Source: Actinomycetota bacterium (GTDB lineage: Bacteria > Actinomycetota > Humimicrobiia > Humimicrobiales > Humimicrobiaceae). From it: DNA of 5,955 nt. The notes under the pieces were generated by a model that was not told the DNA's origin, made no database searches, and saw only the letters and a list, made by a program, of their open reading frames with translations. Both the position numbers and the translations under genes were made by a program. Positions within the stretch are counted from its first letter, which is position 1, and every line of letters begins with the position of its first letter. Location: contig JAMCQQ010000254.1 of the NCBI GenBank assembly GCA_023379515.1, positions 1 through 5,955 on the forward strand. Direction: 5' to 3'. Positions 5,125 through 5,955 of this stretch are shown here, piece after piece.

Positions 5125-5955
5125 ATGGATCTAGATACCCCTTTAAATAAATCCTCTTCAAGGATATATAAGATGTATGCAAAAAGGTTGCAAAAGCTCG
5201 GAATTTTTAAAATTAATGACTTTTTATACCATAAGCCATTTCGGTACGAGGATTATTCGCTAATTTCTAAAATCTCAAAACTTCAAGAAGGAGAAATAGT
5301 AACAGTGCAGGGGATTGTTGAAGAAATGAAAAACGAATTTACAAAAAGATATAAAAAAATTCAAAAAGCAAAAGTCAAAGATTCAACAGGAGTTTTAGAT
5401 ATTATCTGGTTTAATCAACCATTTTTAACAAAATACATACGTAAAGGAGATAAGATTTCCCTATCAGGAAAAATTGAAAAAAATGGAAATCAATTAATTA
5501 TGCAGTCACCATTGTATGAAATCTTATCCAATGATTTAGTTCCGCTTCATACCGGCAGAATAATTCCCATTTATCCGGAAACAAAAGGCGTTTCATCAAA
5601 ATGGTTAAGAAGGCAGATCTATAAAATTTTAATGGATGAAAATCATTCTCTTGAAGAATTTTTACCAAAGTCAATAATAAATAAGCACAATTTTCCTGAA
5701 TTAAAACAGGCAATAGAAAAACTTCACTTTCCAAAAGAAATGGAGGAAATTAAAAAGGCTAAAGAAAGATTATCCTTTCAGGAAATTTTTCTTATGCAGC
5801 TTGGTGGAATACTTAGAAGAAATGAATGGAAAAAACAAATCAATGGAATTCCTTTTAAAATATCTACCTTTAAAAAAAAGATAGATGCCTTTATTAAAAC
5901 TCTACCATTTAAACTGACTAGAGCACAGGAAAGTGAAGTTTTTCTATTGCCTGTT
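5125..5955 (+). CDS. recG: ATP-dependent DNA helicase RecG, N-terminal part (3' end outside the window; last 9 residues doubtful)
   Basis: The first 277 codons of RecG, the double-stranded DNA translocase that regresses stalled replication forks and processes branched recombination intermediates. Visible features are the N-terminal helical entry (RLQKLGIFKINDFLYHKPFRYEDYS, about 21-45), where LGI, DFLYHKP and RYED match the family, then the wedge OB-fold at about 57-135 that splits the fork (VTVQGIV, KVKDSTGVLDIIWFNQ, KGDKISLSGKI). Next comes TGRIIPIYPETKGVS at 143-157, LHFPK at 200-204, ERLSFQEIFLMQL at 214-226 and LPFKLTRAQ at 260-268. The family then continues toward Walker A, which is not in the window. 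The ATG at 5125 is the first in-frame start after the small-ORF stop at 5119-5121, and nothing resembling a Shine-Dalgarno precedes it. After Gln268 the sequence becomes the exact reverse complement of 5705-5732, and residues ESEVFLLPV are not RecG-like. True coding evidence therefore stops near 5927. Confidence 0.92.
   Translation, partial: MDLDTPLNKSSSRIYKMYAKRLQKLGIFKINDFLYHKPFRYEDYSLISKISKLQEGEIVTVQGIVEEMKNEFTKRYKKIQKAKVKDSTGVLDIIWFNQPFLTKYIRKGDKISLSGKIEKNGNQLIMQSPLYEILSNDLVPLHTGRIIPIYPETKGVSSKWLRRQIYKILMDENHSLEEFLPKSIINKHNFPELKQAIEKLHFPKEMEEIKKAKERLSFQEIFLMQLGGILRRNEWKKQINGIPFKISTFKKKIDAFIKTLPFKLTRAQESEVFLLPV
5705..5732. repeat. 28-bp inverted repeat, inner copy (genuine recG coding sequence)
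   Basis: This segment encodes the conserved RecG stretch around QAIEKLHFP and so is the authentic copy. Its exact reverse complement occupies the last 28 bases of the window. Confidence 0.93.
5928..5955. repeat. 28-bp inverted repeat, terminal copy; probable chimeric or mis-assembled end
   Basis: All 28 final bases are the reverse complement of 5705-5732, with the first mismatch at 5927/5733. The copy begins at the last base of the Gln268 codon, precisely where recG stops looking like its family, and runs to the window edge without ending. A fold-back amplification chimera or an assembly misjoin is the simplest explanation. The spacer between the arms is 195 bp. Confidence 0.85.

Noticed and set aside
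5498..5734. Minus-strand ORF of 78 codons starting MESEVFLLPV
   Set aside because: It is antisense to well-conserved recG codons. Its start matches the residues at the window end only because of the 28-bp inverted repeat.
1..5955. CRISPR array, tRNA or rRNA gene, insertion sequence or transposon ends
   Set aside because: No regularly spaced repeats, cloverleaf-like or rRNA-like segments, or transposase motifs were seen; nearly all bases are covered by recognised coding sequence.

Overview
The window is AT-rich chromosomal DNA carrying housekeeping genes: the 3' end of pheT (+), a class A penicillin-binding protein gene (-), tyrS (+), a stand-alone AICAR transformylase gene of the purH family (+), a 34-codon membrane-peptide ORF (+) and the 5' part of recG (+). 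The standard genetic code fits: every complete gene ends in TAA or TAG, and no in-frame TGA is needed as sense. Several things suggest a Candidate Phyla Radiation bacterium, perhaps Microgenomates-like: low GC, very tight packing, no Shine-Dalgarno motifs, a shortened loop in the PheT FDX-ACB domain, and a reduced purine gene. That placement is an inference from protein style and layout, not a database result.

Layout. pheT (to 473) and the PBP gene (2755 down to 470) converge and their stop codons overlap within TTAA, so no intergenic terminator fits. The PBP gene and tyrS diverge from a 56-bp gap (2756-2811). That gap holds two mirror-image promoters, each with the same extended -10 sequence TGTTATACT exactly 7 nt before its ATG, which predicts leaderless or nearly leaderless mRNAs in both directions. 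tyrS and the purH-like gene overlap by one base (TAATG) and probably form one transcript. After 37 bp comes a small ORF with its own -10-like TATCAT six bases before its ATG. Its stop lies only 3 nt before the recG ATG, in the same frame. recG runs to the window edge.

Functionally these are two aminoacyl-tRNA synthetases (Phe, Tyr), a peptidoglycan polymerase and cross-linking enzyme, one late purine-synthesis enzyme and a replication-fork repair helicase. They share no pathway; the arrangement looks like genome compaction, not a dedicated system.

The main anomalies are two long perfect inverted repeats. One (28 bp, 5705-5732 with 5928-5955) ends exactly at the right window edge and replaces the expected RecG sequence with antisense-encoded residues, so it is most likely a fold-back chimera or assembly error. 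The other (25 bp, 1957-1981 with 2878-2902) lies inside the PBP and TyrS coding regions and encodes the same peptide EKNAVNEL in both. I found no convincing new defence, mobile or RNA system here; the best biological leads are the twin leaderless promoters, the domain-reduced PurH and the micro-ORF joined to recG.
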